Of a stretch of DNA of 64,000 nt, positions 46,439 to 55,933 are shown piece after piece. A model generated the notes under the pieces. The model ran no database searches and was not told the DNA's origin. It saw only the letters and a list, made by a program, of their open reading frames with translations. Origin of the DNA: UBA4742 sp963734965 (GTDB taxonomy: Bacteria > Actinomycetota > Acidimicrobiia > Acidimicrobiales > Acidimicrobilacustridaceae). The stretch's first letter is position 1. Each line of letters starts with the position of its first letter. The DNA lies in assembly GCA_963734965.1 (NCBI GenBank), contig CAVTJK010000004.1, positions 1,178,001-1,242,000 on the forward strand, written 5' to 3'. Made by a program: the position numbers and the translations under genes.

Positions 46439-46516
46439 CTACTTGGCGGTGAAGCGCAGGGCGCCGTCGAGTCGGATGTTCCCCGTGACGATCGCCGAGC
46501 GCCCGGCGAGGTTCAC
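46439..46516 (-). pseudogene. 25-codon remnant of an HSD10-like SDR (internal deletion)
   Basis: A GTG at 46516 overlaps the stop of the upstream hydratase (GTGA) and opens a frame that begins NLAGRSAIVTG, the start of an SDR, and passes directly into NIRLDGALRFTAK, the C-terminal signature of 3-hydroxyacyl-CoA dehydrogenases (compare IRLDGAQRFAPK at 25600-25636), before TAG. Both ends of an SDR are present and about 225 central residues are gone, in frame. Either a natural deletion or an assembly collapse. Confidence 0.6.
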
Positions 46517-47328
46517 TCGCCCTTGCCCTTCTGCTTCATCGAGGACAGACCGGCGAGCGATGGCATCCCGCCGGTGACCACCCGTGCTCGCGTGTGGCCG
46601 AAGTGGTGGATGTCGAAGCACGAGTCGATCGCGGTGGAGAAGCCCTGGATGTCGAGGGTGTGGTTGACGGCTCGCTTGGCCATGCGGAGGGCGAAGGCGT
46701 CGGCTCGGGCGATCTTGTGCGCCATCTCCATCGTGGCCGGCACCAGCTCGTCGAGCGGGACGACCTTGTTCACCATGCCGAGCTGCTGGGCCTCGACCGC
46801 GCTGACCGAGTCACCGGTGAAGAGCAGCTCCTTGGCCTTGCGGGGACCGAACTCCCACGTGTGGGCGTGCATCTCGACGCCACAGATGCCCATGAAGAGC
46901 ACCGGGTCCGAGAACTCGGCGTTGTCGGCGGCGACGATCAGGTCACACGGCCAGCACAACATCAGACCGGCGGCGATGCACTTGCCCTGCACCGCGGCGA
47001 TCGACGGCTTGGGAACGTCTCGCCACGACTTCGCGTACTGGAGGTAGGTGCGCGTCTCCCAGTCGTAGTGCGCCTCGGGGGTGGAGACGTCCGCCGCGAC
47101 GTCACCGGGGCGCCTGTCGGTCGATGACATGTCGTGGCCGGCCGAGAAGTGCTTTCCGTTCGACTTGAGGACGATCACCTTCACCCGCGTGTCCTCATCC
47201 GCCTGCCGCCAGGCCCAGTCGAGCTCGGCGAGCACCTTCGGACTCTGCGCGTTGGCCGCCTCGGGTCGGTTCAACGTGATGACCCCCACCTGGTCGTCGA
47301 CGTCGTACTCAACGTGGTCCAACAGCAT
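46513..47328 (-). CDS. Enoyl-CoA hydratase/isomerase family protein
   Basis: 271 residues. QVGVITLNRPEAANAQSPKV, GKHFSAGHDMSS (first oxyanion segment) and KPSIAAVQGKCIAAGLMLCW (second) define the crotonase fold. FMGICGVEMHAHTWEFGPRK replaces the usual catalytic E-x-G segment, so the chemistry may differ from hydration. First gene of an operon (this gene, SDR remnant, thioesterase, LLM). An operator-like site lies 42-60 bp upstream, shared in sequence with the one at 40970. Confidence 0.9.
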   Translation of the reverse strand: MLLDHVEYDVDDQVGVITLNRPEAANAQSPKVLAELDWAWRQADEDTRVKVIVLKSNGKHFSAGHDMSSTDRRPGDVAADVSTPEAHYDWETRTYLQYAKSWRDVPKPSIAAVQGKCIAAGLMLCWPCDLIVAADNAEFSDPVLFMGICGVEMHAHTWEFGPRKAKELLFTGDSVSAVEAQQLGMVNKVVPLDELVPATMEMAHKIARADAFALRMAKRAVNHTLDIQGFSTAIDSCFDIHHFGHTRARVVTGGMPSLAGLSSMKQKGKGE

Positions 47329-47369
47329 GGAGATCCCCTTCGAAGTTGCGCGATGGTGGGTTGCTCACC

Positions 47370-47390
47370 AGTGTGATAATGGTATTCTCG
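47370..47390. promoter_or_regulatory. Operator candidate AGTGTGATAATGGTATTCTCG
   Basis: GATAAT-GGT-ATTCTC is an imperfect inverted repeat (5 of 6 pairs) between the divergent hydratase (start 47328) and aldehyde-dehydrogenase (start 47453) genes. Its left half matches the palindrome at 40970-40993 almost exactly, but the spacer is 3 bp shorter. Confidence 0.5.
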
Positions 47391-47452
47391 CAAGATAACA
47401 ACGTCAATATCAGCGACGGCTCCGCGCCGCCGCGCCCGAGGGGGAGAGCCGA

Positions 47453-48937
<1,485 letters not shown>

Positions 48938-48992
48938 TGGCGACCCCTCGCCGCGGCCTCCGCCCGCCCGATCGGGGGGCCCGGCCCCGCCC

Positions 48993-50135
48993 ATGATCCT
49001 CGACCTGAGCTCGGACCAGGAGTTCTTCCGCGACACGACGGCCAGGTTCCTCGCGCGAGCAGGTCCCCGTCGCCGAGCTGCGTCGCCTCCGCGACGATCC
49101 CGCCGGCTTCGACGCCGACTACTGGCGTCGCGGCGCCGAGCTCGGCTGGACCTCGCTGCTGGTCAGCGAGGAGAACGGCGGAGGTTCGATCAGCGGCGAC
49201 GGGCTCAGCGACCTCACCCTCGTCGCCCACGAGTTCGGCGCCCACGCCGCACCCGGTCCGCTGGTGCCGACCAACATCGTGGCCTCGGCGCTGAGCGACA
49301 CCGCGGCCGGTGATCACGCGGACCTGCTCGCCGGGCTGCTGGCCGGCACGTCGATCGCGTCGTGGTGCTTCGGCGAGCCGCGACCGAACGACCGGCTCGG
49401 CGACGTGGCCCTCGAGATCCGGGTGGACGGCTCCGACGTCGTCCTGAACGGCGTGAAGCGACCGGTCGAGTCGGCCGACCGGGCCAGCCACCTCCTGGTC
49501 ACGGGTCGGACCGGCGACGGGCTCACCCAGGTCCTGGTGCCGACCGACACCCCCGGCCTCACGATCGAAGCCATGACGACCGTCGACCTGACCCGTCGGT
49601 TCTCCGAGGTCACCTTCCGACGAGGTCCGGCTGTCCGCCGACGCCGTGGTCGGCCAGGTCGGCCAGGCCGCCGAGGCAGGTCGAACGACAGCTCCAGCTG
49701 GCGCTGGTCATGGTCAACGCCGAGTCGGTCGGCGCCATGCAGACCGCGTTCGACATGACCGTCGAGTGGGCCTTCGACCGCTACTCGTTCGGGCGACCGC
49801 TGGCCTCGTACCAGGAGCTGAAGCACCGGTTCGCCGACATGAAGACGTGGCTCGAGGCCAGCCATGCCATCAGCGACGCCGCCGCCGCGGCCGTCGCCGC
49901 CGGCTCGCCGGACGCCGCCGAGCTGGTCAGCGCGGCCAAGGCCTTCATCGGCCAGTACGGCTCGGAGCTCATGCAGGACTGCGTCCAGATGCACGGCGGC
50001 ATCGGCGTGACCTTCGAACACGACCTCCACCTCTACCTGCGGCGCCACACCGTCGACCGGTCCGCTCTACGGCACGCCCGCCGATCACCGGCGCCGCATC
50101 GCCGACATCGTCGAGCGGGACAGGACGCCGCATGA
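48993..50135 (+). pseudogene. Acyl-CoA dehydrogenase, four or five frameshifts
   Basis: The corrected protein is about 377 residues. It starts MILDLSSDQEFFRDTTARFL, continues as REQVPVAELRRLRDDPAGFD, and shows the C-terminal FDRYSFGRPLASYQELKHRF and QDCVQMHGGIGVTFEHDLHL. Extra bases are seen near 49049, 49620, 49676 and 50062, with one further indel near the stop. The degenerate middle domain resembles the partner subunit of FadE pairs. Its stop overlaps the next start (ATGA). Probably real and intact in the organism. Confidence 0.75.
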
Positions 50136-51423
50136 TCGCCGACGAGCGATGGACACACGTGACGAACGGAGGACGTCGAGGCCTTCCGGCCCGGGCTCGG
50201 AGCTGGATCCGCGGCCAACCTCGGCCGATCGACCCCGGCGCCGGACGGCGGGATGCTGCGCACCGAACGCAGCGACGAGGAGGAGCTGGCCGAGGTCGCC
50301 GCGCGACCGCGAGGTCCAGCGCATGCTCTTCGACGCCGGGCTCGCCGGCATCTGCTTCCCCGCCGACTACGGCGGCCAGGGCCTGACCACCGGCCCACCA
50401 GCAGGCGCTCAACGAGGAGCTGTCGGGCTACGAGTACCCCATGCCGGTTCCAGGCGCCGACCATCTCGCCGTGCGCGGCCGTGCTGCTCGACTTCGGCAC
50501 CGAGGAGCAGAAGCTGCGCCACATCCCCGCCATCCTGAAGGGCGAGGAGCTCTGGATGCAGTTCCTCTCCGAGCCCAGCGGCGGCTCGGACGTGGCCGGC
50601 GCCCTGACCACCGCCGTGCGCGACGGCGACGAGTGGGTGCTCAACGGGTCGAAGGTCTGGACGACCGGCGCGTGGTGGTCGGACTGGGGGCTGTGCCTGG
50701 CCCGCACCAACTGGGACGTGCCCAAGCACCGCGGCCTCATCGGTCTTCATGCTCCCGATCCACCAGCCCGGCATCGAGGTCCACCGCATCGAGATGCTCA
50801 ACGGCTCGCAGGGAGTTCTGCCAGGAGTTCATGACCGACGTGCGGGTGCCCGACAGCGACCGCATCGGCGACGTCGACGACGGTTGGACGGTCGGCATCC
50901 GGTGGATGTTCCACGAGCGGATGCTCCACAACTCGCCCTACGTCACCCAGCCGCCGAGCCAGAGCCACAGCGGACTCGGTGCGGCCATGGTGAGCCGAGA
51001 TCGCCCGCGACCGGCGGTCGGCTCGACGACCCACGGGTCCGCGACCTGGTCGGCGAGGCCCGCATGCTCGAGGTGGTCGGACCGGGCGCTGCAGCAGCGC
51101 ATCGGCCACGGCATGACCACCGGCGCCATGTCGGACCAGTCCGCCGCCATCGGCCGGCTGTTCAACGGGGTGATCACGAGCCCGGACCACCACCATCGCC
51201 TTCGAGCTGGCCGGGGCCGACGGCGGCGGCCTGGACCGACGACGACGGCGCCCTCGCCGGCTGCGGCCTGGACTTCCTCATGCGCCAGGTGTCGTGCATC
51301 GGCGGCGGCACCACCGAGATGGCCCGCAACGTCATCAGCGAGCGGGTCCTCGGCATGCCGCGCGAGCGAACCCTCGACCGCGACGTCTCGTTCCGCGACG
51401 TCCCGCGCAATGCGACATCCTGA
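50132..51423 (+). pseudogene. Acyl-CoA dehydrogenase, more than ten frameshifts
   Basis: Followed frame by frame, a full enzyme of about 420 residues emerges. Segments include GLAGICFPADYGGQGLT, WMQFLSEPSGGSDVAGALTT (flavin and substrate motif), EWVLNGSKVWTTGAWWSDWG, FCQEFMTDVRVPDSDRIGDV and CIGGGTTEMARNVISERVLG. The frame changes roughly every 100 bp between 50170 and 51235, nearly always by one inserted base. Key residues are preserved. It should be the catalytic partner of the preceding gene. The density of breaks is far beyond ordinary pseudogene decay with conserved sequence, so sequence error is likely. Confidence 0.75.
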
Positions 51424-51451
51424 TCCGAACGACCATCGGAGGTAGTCGCAA

Positions 51452-51508
51452 ATGACCGCGATCCTGCCACAGCGCGTGCGCATCCTGATCGGAGGCGGTG
51501 CCACATGA
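51452..51508 (+). CDS. 18-codon micro-ORF from tandem duplication of the CoA-transferase start
   Basis: ATCGGAGG (51435) and an ATG (51452) repeat, at a 53-bp offset, the ribosome site and start of the next gene (51488 and 51505). The first copy reads MTAILPQRVRILIGGGAT and stops at a TGA that overlaps the true ATG (ATGA). If real it is a translated leader coupled to the CoA-transferase. Because the surrounding region is full of indels, an assembly duplication is just as possible. Confidence 0.35.
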   Translation: MTAILPQRVRILIGGGAT

Positions 51509-52725
51509 CCGCGATCCTGCAAGGCGTGCGCATCCTCGAGGTGGCGGAGCACACGTTCGTGCCGGCCGCCTCGGCCCTGCTGTCGGACTGGGGCGCCGAA
51601 GTCATCAAGATCGAGCACGTCGAGCGGGGCGACGCCATGCGCGGGCTGGCGTCGACGGGGATGGCCCTGGTGCCCAACAACGTGCACGTGCTGCTCGAGC
51701 ACTCGAACCGGGGCAAGAAGAGCCTGGCTCTCGACCTGACCTCGCCCGAGGGAGCTCGACATCCTCTACCGGCTGGCCGCCACCAGCGACGTGTTCCTGA
51801 CCAACAAGCTGCCGAGCGTCCGCCAGAAGCTCCACGTCGAGGTCGACGAGATCCGAGCGCACAACCCGAACATCATCTACGTGCGCGGCACCGGCCAGGG
51901 CGATCGCGGCCCCGACGCCGACAAGGGCTCGTACGACGCACTGGCCTTCTGGGCTCGCTCCGGGGTGGCCGCGGGCGCCTACCGCCCGGAGTACGACCTG
52001 GTGCCGATCCCGCCCGCCCCCGGGTTCGGCGACTCGATCGGCGCCATGACCATCGCCGGCGGGATCATGGGCGCCCTCTTCCATCGCGAGCGCACGGGCG
52101 AGGCGACCATCGTGGACGTGTCCCTGCTCGGCACCGGCCTGTGGGCCATGGGGCAGGCTCTGGCCCTGTCCCTCGCCCTCGACAAGCCGTGGGCGCCCCC
52201 ACCGGCCGACTCGGTCGGTGCCAACCCGCTGTCGCGGACGTACGAGACCAAGGATGGTCGGGTCCTGTGGTTCACCTGCCTGCAGGCGGGCAAGTACTGG
52301 GCGCCGTTGTGCGAGGCCATCGGCCGGCCCGAGCTGGCCGCCGACCCCCGGTTCGCCGACCACGTGTCGCTGCTGACGAACAACGTCGCCGCCTCCGAGA
52401 TCCTCGAGCCGGTGTTCGCATCGGCGACCTTGGCCGAATGGCGGGTGAACCTGGCCGACTTCAGCGGTCAGTGGGCCGTCGTGCAGGACACGCTCGAGGC
52501 CGCCGCCGACCCGCAGAGCCGTCGCCAACGGCTACGTGCAGGACTGCGAGACCTCGGCCGGCACCGCGTTCCAGATGGCGGCGGCGCCCGTTCAGTTCGA
52601 CGAACAGGCCGCCCCCACCCATCGGGCCCCCGAGTTCAACGAGCACGGTGACGCCATCCTCGAAGAGCTGGGGCTCGACATGGGACGCGATCTTGGACCT
52701 CAAGGTCCGGGGCGTCGTCGCCTGA
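51505..52725 (+). CDS. CaiB/BaiF (family III) CoA-transferase, three frameshifts
   Basis: About 405 residues after correction. MTAILQGVRILEVAEHTFVP and SDWGAEVIKIEHVERGDAMR open the family fold; SRGKKSLALDL-type sequence appears as RGKKSLALDLTSPEG; GKYWAPLCEAIGRPELAADP and DPRFADHVSLLTNN are typical of the C-terminal part. The catalytic Asp is expected in GSYDALAFWARSGVAAG. Extra bases lie near 51751, 52516 and 52683. It transfers CoA between organic acids. Fourth gene of the plus-strand operon. Confidence 0.82.
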   Translation: MTAILQGVRILEVAEHTFVPAASALLSDWGAEVIKIEHVERGDAMRGLASTGMALVPNNVHVLLEHSNRGKKSLALDLTSPEGARHPLPAGRHQRRVPDQQAAERPPEAPRRGRRDPSAQPEHHLRARHRPGRSRPRRRQGLVRRTGLLGSLRGGRGRLPPGVRPGADPARPRVRRLDRRHDHRRRDHGRPLPSRAHGRGDHRGRVPARHRPVGHGAGSGPVPRPRQAVGAPTGRLGRCQPAVADVRDQGWSGPVVHLPAGGQVLGAVVRGHRPARAGRRPPVRRPRVAADEQRRRLRDPRAGVRIGDLGRMAGEPGRLQRSVGRRAGHARGRRRPAEPSPTATCRTARPRPAPRSRWRRRPFSSTNRPPPPIGPPSSTSTVTPSSKSWGSTWDAILDLKVRGVVA

Positions 52726-52771
52726 CGACCATCACCGGTCGGCCACCTACCAACTCCTAGGAGATCTGAAC

Positions 52772-53600
52772 ATGACCTTGTTCGATGCATTTCGCTACGA
52801 CGGCAAGCGGGCGGTGGTCGTCGGGGGGGCGACGGGCATGGGCGCGGCGGCGGCCGAGTTGCTGGTGGACGCCGGCGCCGACGTCGTGGTCATGGACTAC
52901 GCCGACGTGTCGTTGCCGGGGGCCAAGGCCATCCACGTGAACCTGGCCGAGCGGGAGTCGATCGACGCCGCGGTCGACGAGTGCGGCGGCCCGGTCCACG
53001 CCCTGCTCTCGTGTGCCGGAGTGGCCGACGGAACACCGGGCATCGAGAAGATCAACTTCATCGGTCACCGCCATCTGATCGACCGCCTGTTGGCCGACGA
53101 CATGCTCTCGCGCGGCTCGGCCATCGGATTCATCTCCTCGGCCGCGGGGCTCGGGTGGGAGTCGAACCTCGACCGGATCAAGACCTACCTGGCCACGCCC
53201 GACTTCGACAGTGCCGTCGAGTGGATCGCCGCCAACGGCGGCGCCGACTACCTCTCGACCAAGCAGGCGATCTGCGCCTACGTCGCCACGCAGGCCCTCC
53301 CGCTCATGAAGCGGGGCATCCGGATCAACGCCATCTGCCCCGGGCCCGACCGACACCCCGCTGGCCCAGGCCAACAAGGAGATGTGGCTGGGCTTCGGCG
53401 CGGACTATCGAGCCGAGGTCGGCGTCGAGGCCTCGAGCCCGTTGGAGCAGGCCTACCCGCTCGTCTACCTCTGCAGCGAGGCGGCCCGGTCGATCAGCGG
53501 CATCACCGTCGTCACCGACATGGGGTACTTCGCGTCGGGCGTGACCGAGACCTTCCCGGAGGCCACGCCGGCCGTCAACTTCCTGTTGGGCCGATTTTGA
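52772..53600 (+). CDS. SDR-family oxidoreductase (one frameshift)
   Basis: About 275 residues. KRAVVVGGATGMGAAAAELL (NAD site), VVVMDYADVSLPGAKAIHVN, ALLSCAGVADGTPGIEKINF, AIGFISSAAGLGWESNLDRI (Ser) and DYLSTKQAICAYVATQAL (Tyr-x-x-x-Lys). An extra G near 53348 shifts the frame in the conserved PG turn; the remainder TPLAQANKEMWLGFGADY to VNFLLGRF completes the protein. It resembles 3-alpha-hydroxysteroid dehydrogenase/carbonyl reductase-like SDRs, but the substrate is unknown. Confidence 0.85.
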
Positions 53601-53627
53601 CGTCCAGCTCGCCCACCGGACTCGTCG

Positions 53628-54101
53628 ATGGCCTCTGAGGGCGACGACGAGTCCATCGTCAACCACGTCGGCCAGGCCACCGCTGACCTGGAACGGGCCA
53701 TCGCCTTCTACACGGTCGCGCTCGGGTTCACCGTCGAGCGCCGCTTCCGGATGCCCGAGGGTCCGGCCGGCGAGCTCCTCGGCATCGAGGGGCCGCTCGG
53801 TCTCGAGGTCGCATATCTGCGGTTGGGTTCGTTCGTGCTCGAGCTCATGCAGTTCAACCGCGACGACAACCCCGAGCGCGCCGAGCGGGTGTTCAACGAG
53901 CCGGGCCTGACCCACCTGTCGATCTCGGTCGACGACCTGGCGGCGGCGACGCGGCGGACCGAGGCCCAGGGGGGCACCGTGGTCACCCGTCTCCCGAACG
54001 CGGTGATGATCCGCGATCCCGACGGCCAGATCCTCGAGCTCCTGACGATGGACTACCGCCGCCAGGTCGACGCCCACCTTGCGGCGCGCGACGAGAGCTG
54101 A
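53628..54101 (+). CDS. VOC-family (glyoxalase/dioxygenase-fold) protein
   Basis: 157 residues, two beta-alpha-beta-beta-beta modules. NHVGQATADLERAIAFYTVA opens the first module (His metal ligand), FVLELMQFNRDDNPER holds an acidic ligand, GLTHLSISVDDLAAATRRTE opens the second (His), and IRDPDGQILELLTM ends with the Glu. Consistent with methylmalonyl-CoA epimerase-like or lactoylglutathione lyase-like metalloenzymes. Its position between an SDR and an enoyl-CoA hydratase favours an acyl-CoA-related reaction. Confidence 0.88.
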   Translation: MASEGDDESIVNHVGQATADLERAIAFYTVALGFTVERRFRMPEGPAGELLGIEGPLGLEVAYLRLGSFVLELMQFNRDDNPERAERVFNEPGLTHLSISVDDLAAATRRTEAQGGTVVTRLPNAVMIRDPDGQILELLTMDYRRQVDAHLAARDES

Positions 54102-54153
54102 TCGCATGGACCGGCTCCGTCCCTGACGGCGCCCACCAACCAGGAGGACTCCC

Positions 54154-54981
54154 GTGGCTGAGTACGAGACGGTGCTGTACGACGAGCGCGACGGGGTCGG
54201 CTTCGTGACGATGAACCGGCCGGAGGTGCACAACGCCTTCAACGCCAAGATGCGCAGCGAGCTGCGGGAGATCTGGACGGGTCTGCGCGCCAATGACGAC
54301 GTGCGGGCCGTGGTGTTGACCGGCGCGGGCGAGCGGGCCTTCTGCGCAGGCATCGATCGCGAAGAGACCATCACCCAGTACGTGGCCGACGGAGGCCAGG
54401 GCCGTCGCGGCGTCGGCCATGTGGCCGGCAAGATCATGTTCGACGACCTCGGGGTCGACGTGTGCCCCAAGCAGTGCGATCTGTGGAAGCCGGTGATCGC
54501 GGCCGTGAACGGGATGGCGTGCGGTGGGGCGCTGTACATCCTGGGCGAGTGCGACATCCTTCTCGCGTCGGACAACGCCACCTTCTTCGATCCCCACGTC
54601 ACCTACGGCATGGTGTCGTCGTTCGAAGCGATCCACCTGCTGCAGAAGCTCCCACTCGGCGAGACGCTGCGCCTCGTCCTGCTCGGGGCGCACGAACGCA
54701 TGTCAGCCCAGCGCGCCTACGACGTCGGACTGATCTCGGAGATCGTCGCGCCGGGCGATCTCATCGAACGGGCGACCTGGGTGGCCGCCGCCATCGCCAG
54801 CGCCCCGCCCTCGGTCATCCAGGCCACGCTCCAGGCGGTGTGGACCGGCCAGGACCAGGGTCGCCGCGACGCGCTGGCCCTGGCTCACACCTTTGTCGCG
54901 CTGGGGACCAACTACGACAACGTCGCCGAAGGCCAAGCCGCCTTCAGCGGCAACCAGCGGATCGACTGGCAGCTCCGCTGA
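54154..54981 (+). CDS. Enoyl-CoA hydratase/isomerase (paralogue A of an inverted pair)
   Basis: 275 residues. VGFVTMNRPEVHNAFNAKM, ERAFCAGIDREETITQYVAD and KPVIAAVNGMACGGALYILG are the crotonase landmarks; FFDPHVTYGMVSSFEAIHLL occupies the catalytic segment. Nearly the same length as, and very similar to, the convergent gene at 55018-55845. An exact 179-bp block is shared (54526-54704 against 55295-55473 inverted). Last gene of the plus-strand operon. Confidence 0.93.
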   Translation: MAEYETVLYDERDGVGFVTMNRPEVHNAFNAKMRSELREIWTGLRANDDVRAVVLTGAGERAFCAGIDREETITQYVADGGQGRRGVGHVAGKIMFDDLGVDVCPKQCDLWKPVIAAVNGMACGGALYILGECDILLASDNATFFDPHVTYGMVSSFEAIHLLQKLPLGETLRLVLLGAHERMSAQRAYDVGLISEIVAPGDLIERATWVAAAIASAPPSVIQATLQAVWTGQDQGRRDALALAHTFVALGTNYDNVAEGQAAFSGNQRIDWQLR

Positions 54982-55473
54982 CGGATCGCCCATCGGCCGC
55001 GGTCACCCCAGGCCGCTTCACCGCAACTGCCACTCCACCCGGTTGCCACCCGTGAAGGCCTGCTGGCCTTCCGCGATCTGGTCGTACGCGGTGCCCATGG
55101 CCACGAAGGCGTGCGCCTGAGTCAGCGCCTGGCGCCGGCCCATGTCGTGGCCCGTCCACACGGCCTGCAAGGTGGCCTCGATCACCGCCGCCGGCGCGCT
55201 GGCGATCTGGCGGGCCACCCACTCGGCTCGGTCCAGCAGGTCCGCCGGCGCCGTCAGCTCGGACACGAGGCCCACGTCGAAGGCGCGCTGGGCCGACATG
55301 CGTTCGTGCGCCCCGAGCAGGACGAGGCGCAGCGTCTCGCCGAGTGGGAGCTTCTGCAGCAGGTGGATCGCTTCGAACGACGACACCATGCCGTAGGTGA
55401 CGTGGGGATCGAAGAAGGTGGCGTTGTCCGACGCGAGAAGGATGTCGCACTCGCCCAGGATGTACAGCGCCCC
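54526..55473. repeat. Inverted repeat: two exact 179-bp arms inside convergent hydratase genes
   Basis: Bases 54526-54704 and the reverse complement of 55295-55473 are identical as read by eye, separated by 590 bp. Similarity continues on both sides with scattered differences. The arms code for the central substrate-binding and catalytic region of both enzymes. Confidence 0.9.
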
Positions 55474-55845
55474 GGCACACGCCATCCCGTTCACGGCCGC
55501 GACGACCGGCTTCCACAGATCGTTCTGCTTGGGACAGATGTTGGCGCCCATGTCGTCGAACATCACCCCGCTCGAGAAGCCCCCGGCGTCGGGCGCGCGG
55601 GCCCCGCCTCGCTCGACGTACTCCTCGATCGATTCGCCGCGATCGATGCCTGCGCAGAAGGCCCGCTCGCCCGCGCCGGTCAGCACCACGGCCCGCACGT
55701 CGCCGTTGTGGCGCAGTCCCGTCCAGAGCTGGCGCAGCTCGCCCTGCATCTGGCGGTTGAAGGCGTTGTGCACCTCCGGCCGGTTCAGCGTGACGAAGGC
55801 AACCCCGTCACGCTCGTCGTACAACAGCGTCTCGAATTCGCCCAC
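55018..55845 (-). CDS. Enoyl-CoA hydratase/isomerase (paralogue B of an inverted pair)
   Basis: 275 residues. VAFVTLNRPEVHNAFNRQMQ, ERAFCAGIDRGESIEEYVER and KPVVAAVNGMACAGALYILG; differs from the plus-strand paralogue mainly in the loop after residue 75 (GGARAPDAGGFSSG here, GGQGRRGVGHVAGK there) and near the C-terminus. Last gene of the minus-strand operon, so each of the two facing operons ends with its own copy. The loop differences may tune substrate choice. Confidence 0.93.
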   Translation of the reverse strand: MGEFETLLYDERDGVAFVTLNRPEVHNAFNRQMQGELRQLWTGLRHNGDVRAVVLTGAGERAFCAGIDRGESIEEYVERGGARAPDAGGFSSGVMFDDMGANICPKQNDLWKPVVAAVNGMACAGALYILGECDILLASDNATFFDPHVTYGMVSSFEAIHLLQKLPLGETLRLVLLGAHERMSAQRAFDVGLVSELTAPADLLDRAEWVARQIASAPAAVIEATLQAVWTGHDMGRRQALTQAHAFVAMGTAYDQIAEGQQAFTGGNRVEWQLR

Positions 55846-55872
55846 GAGTCCCCCTTGCCGGAGCCCGCATTA

Positions 55873-55886
55873 TGACACCGGCGTCA
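55873..55886. promoter_or_regulatory. Near-palindrome TGACACCGGCGTCA
   Basis: Symmetric except one base pair, 28 bp upstream of the hydratase start at 55845 and inside the 88-bp gap after the thiolase gene. A possible internal operator. Confidence 0.3.
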
Positions 55887-55933
55887 GGTTTCGCGATCCG
55901 GATGGGTCTGGCCCGCCCGCGGAAGGCCGCCGC

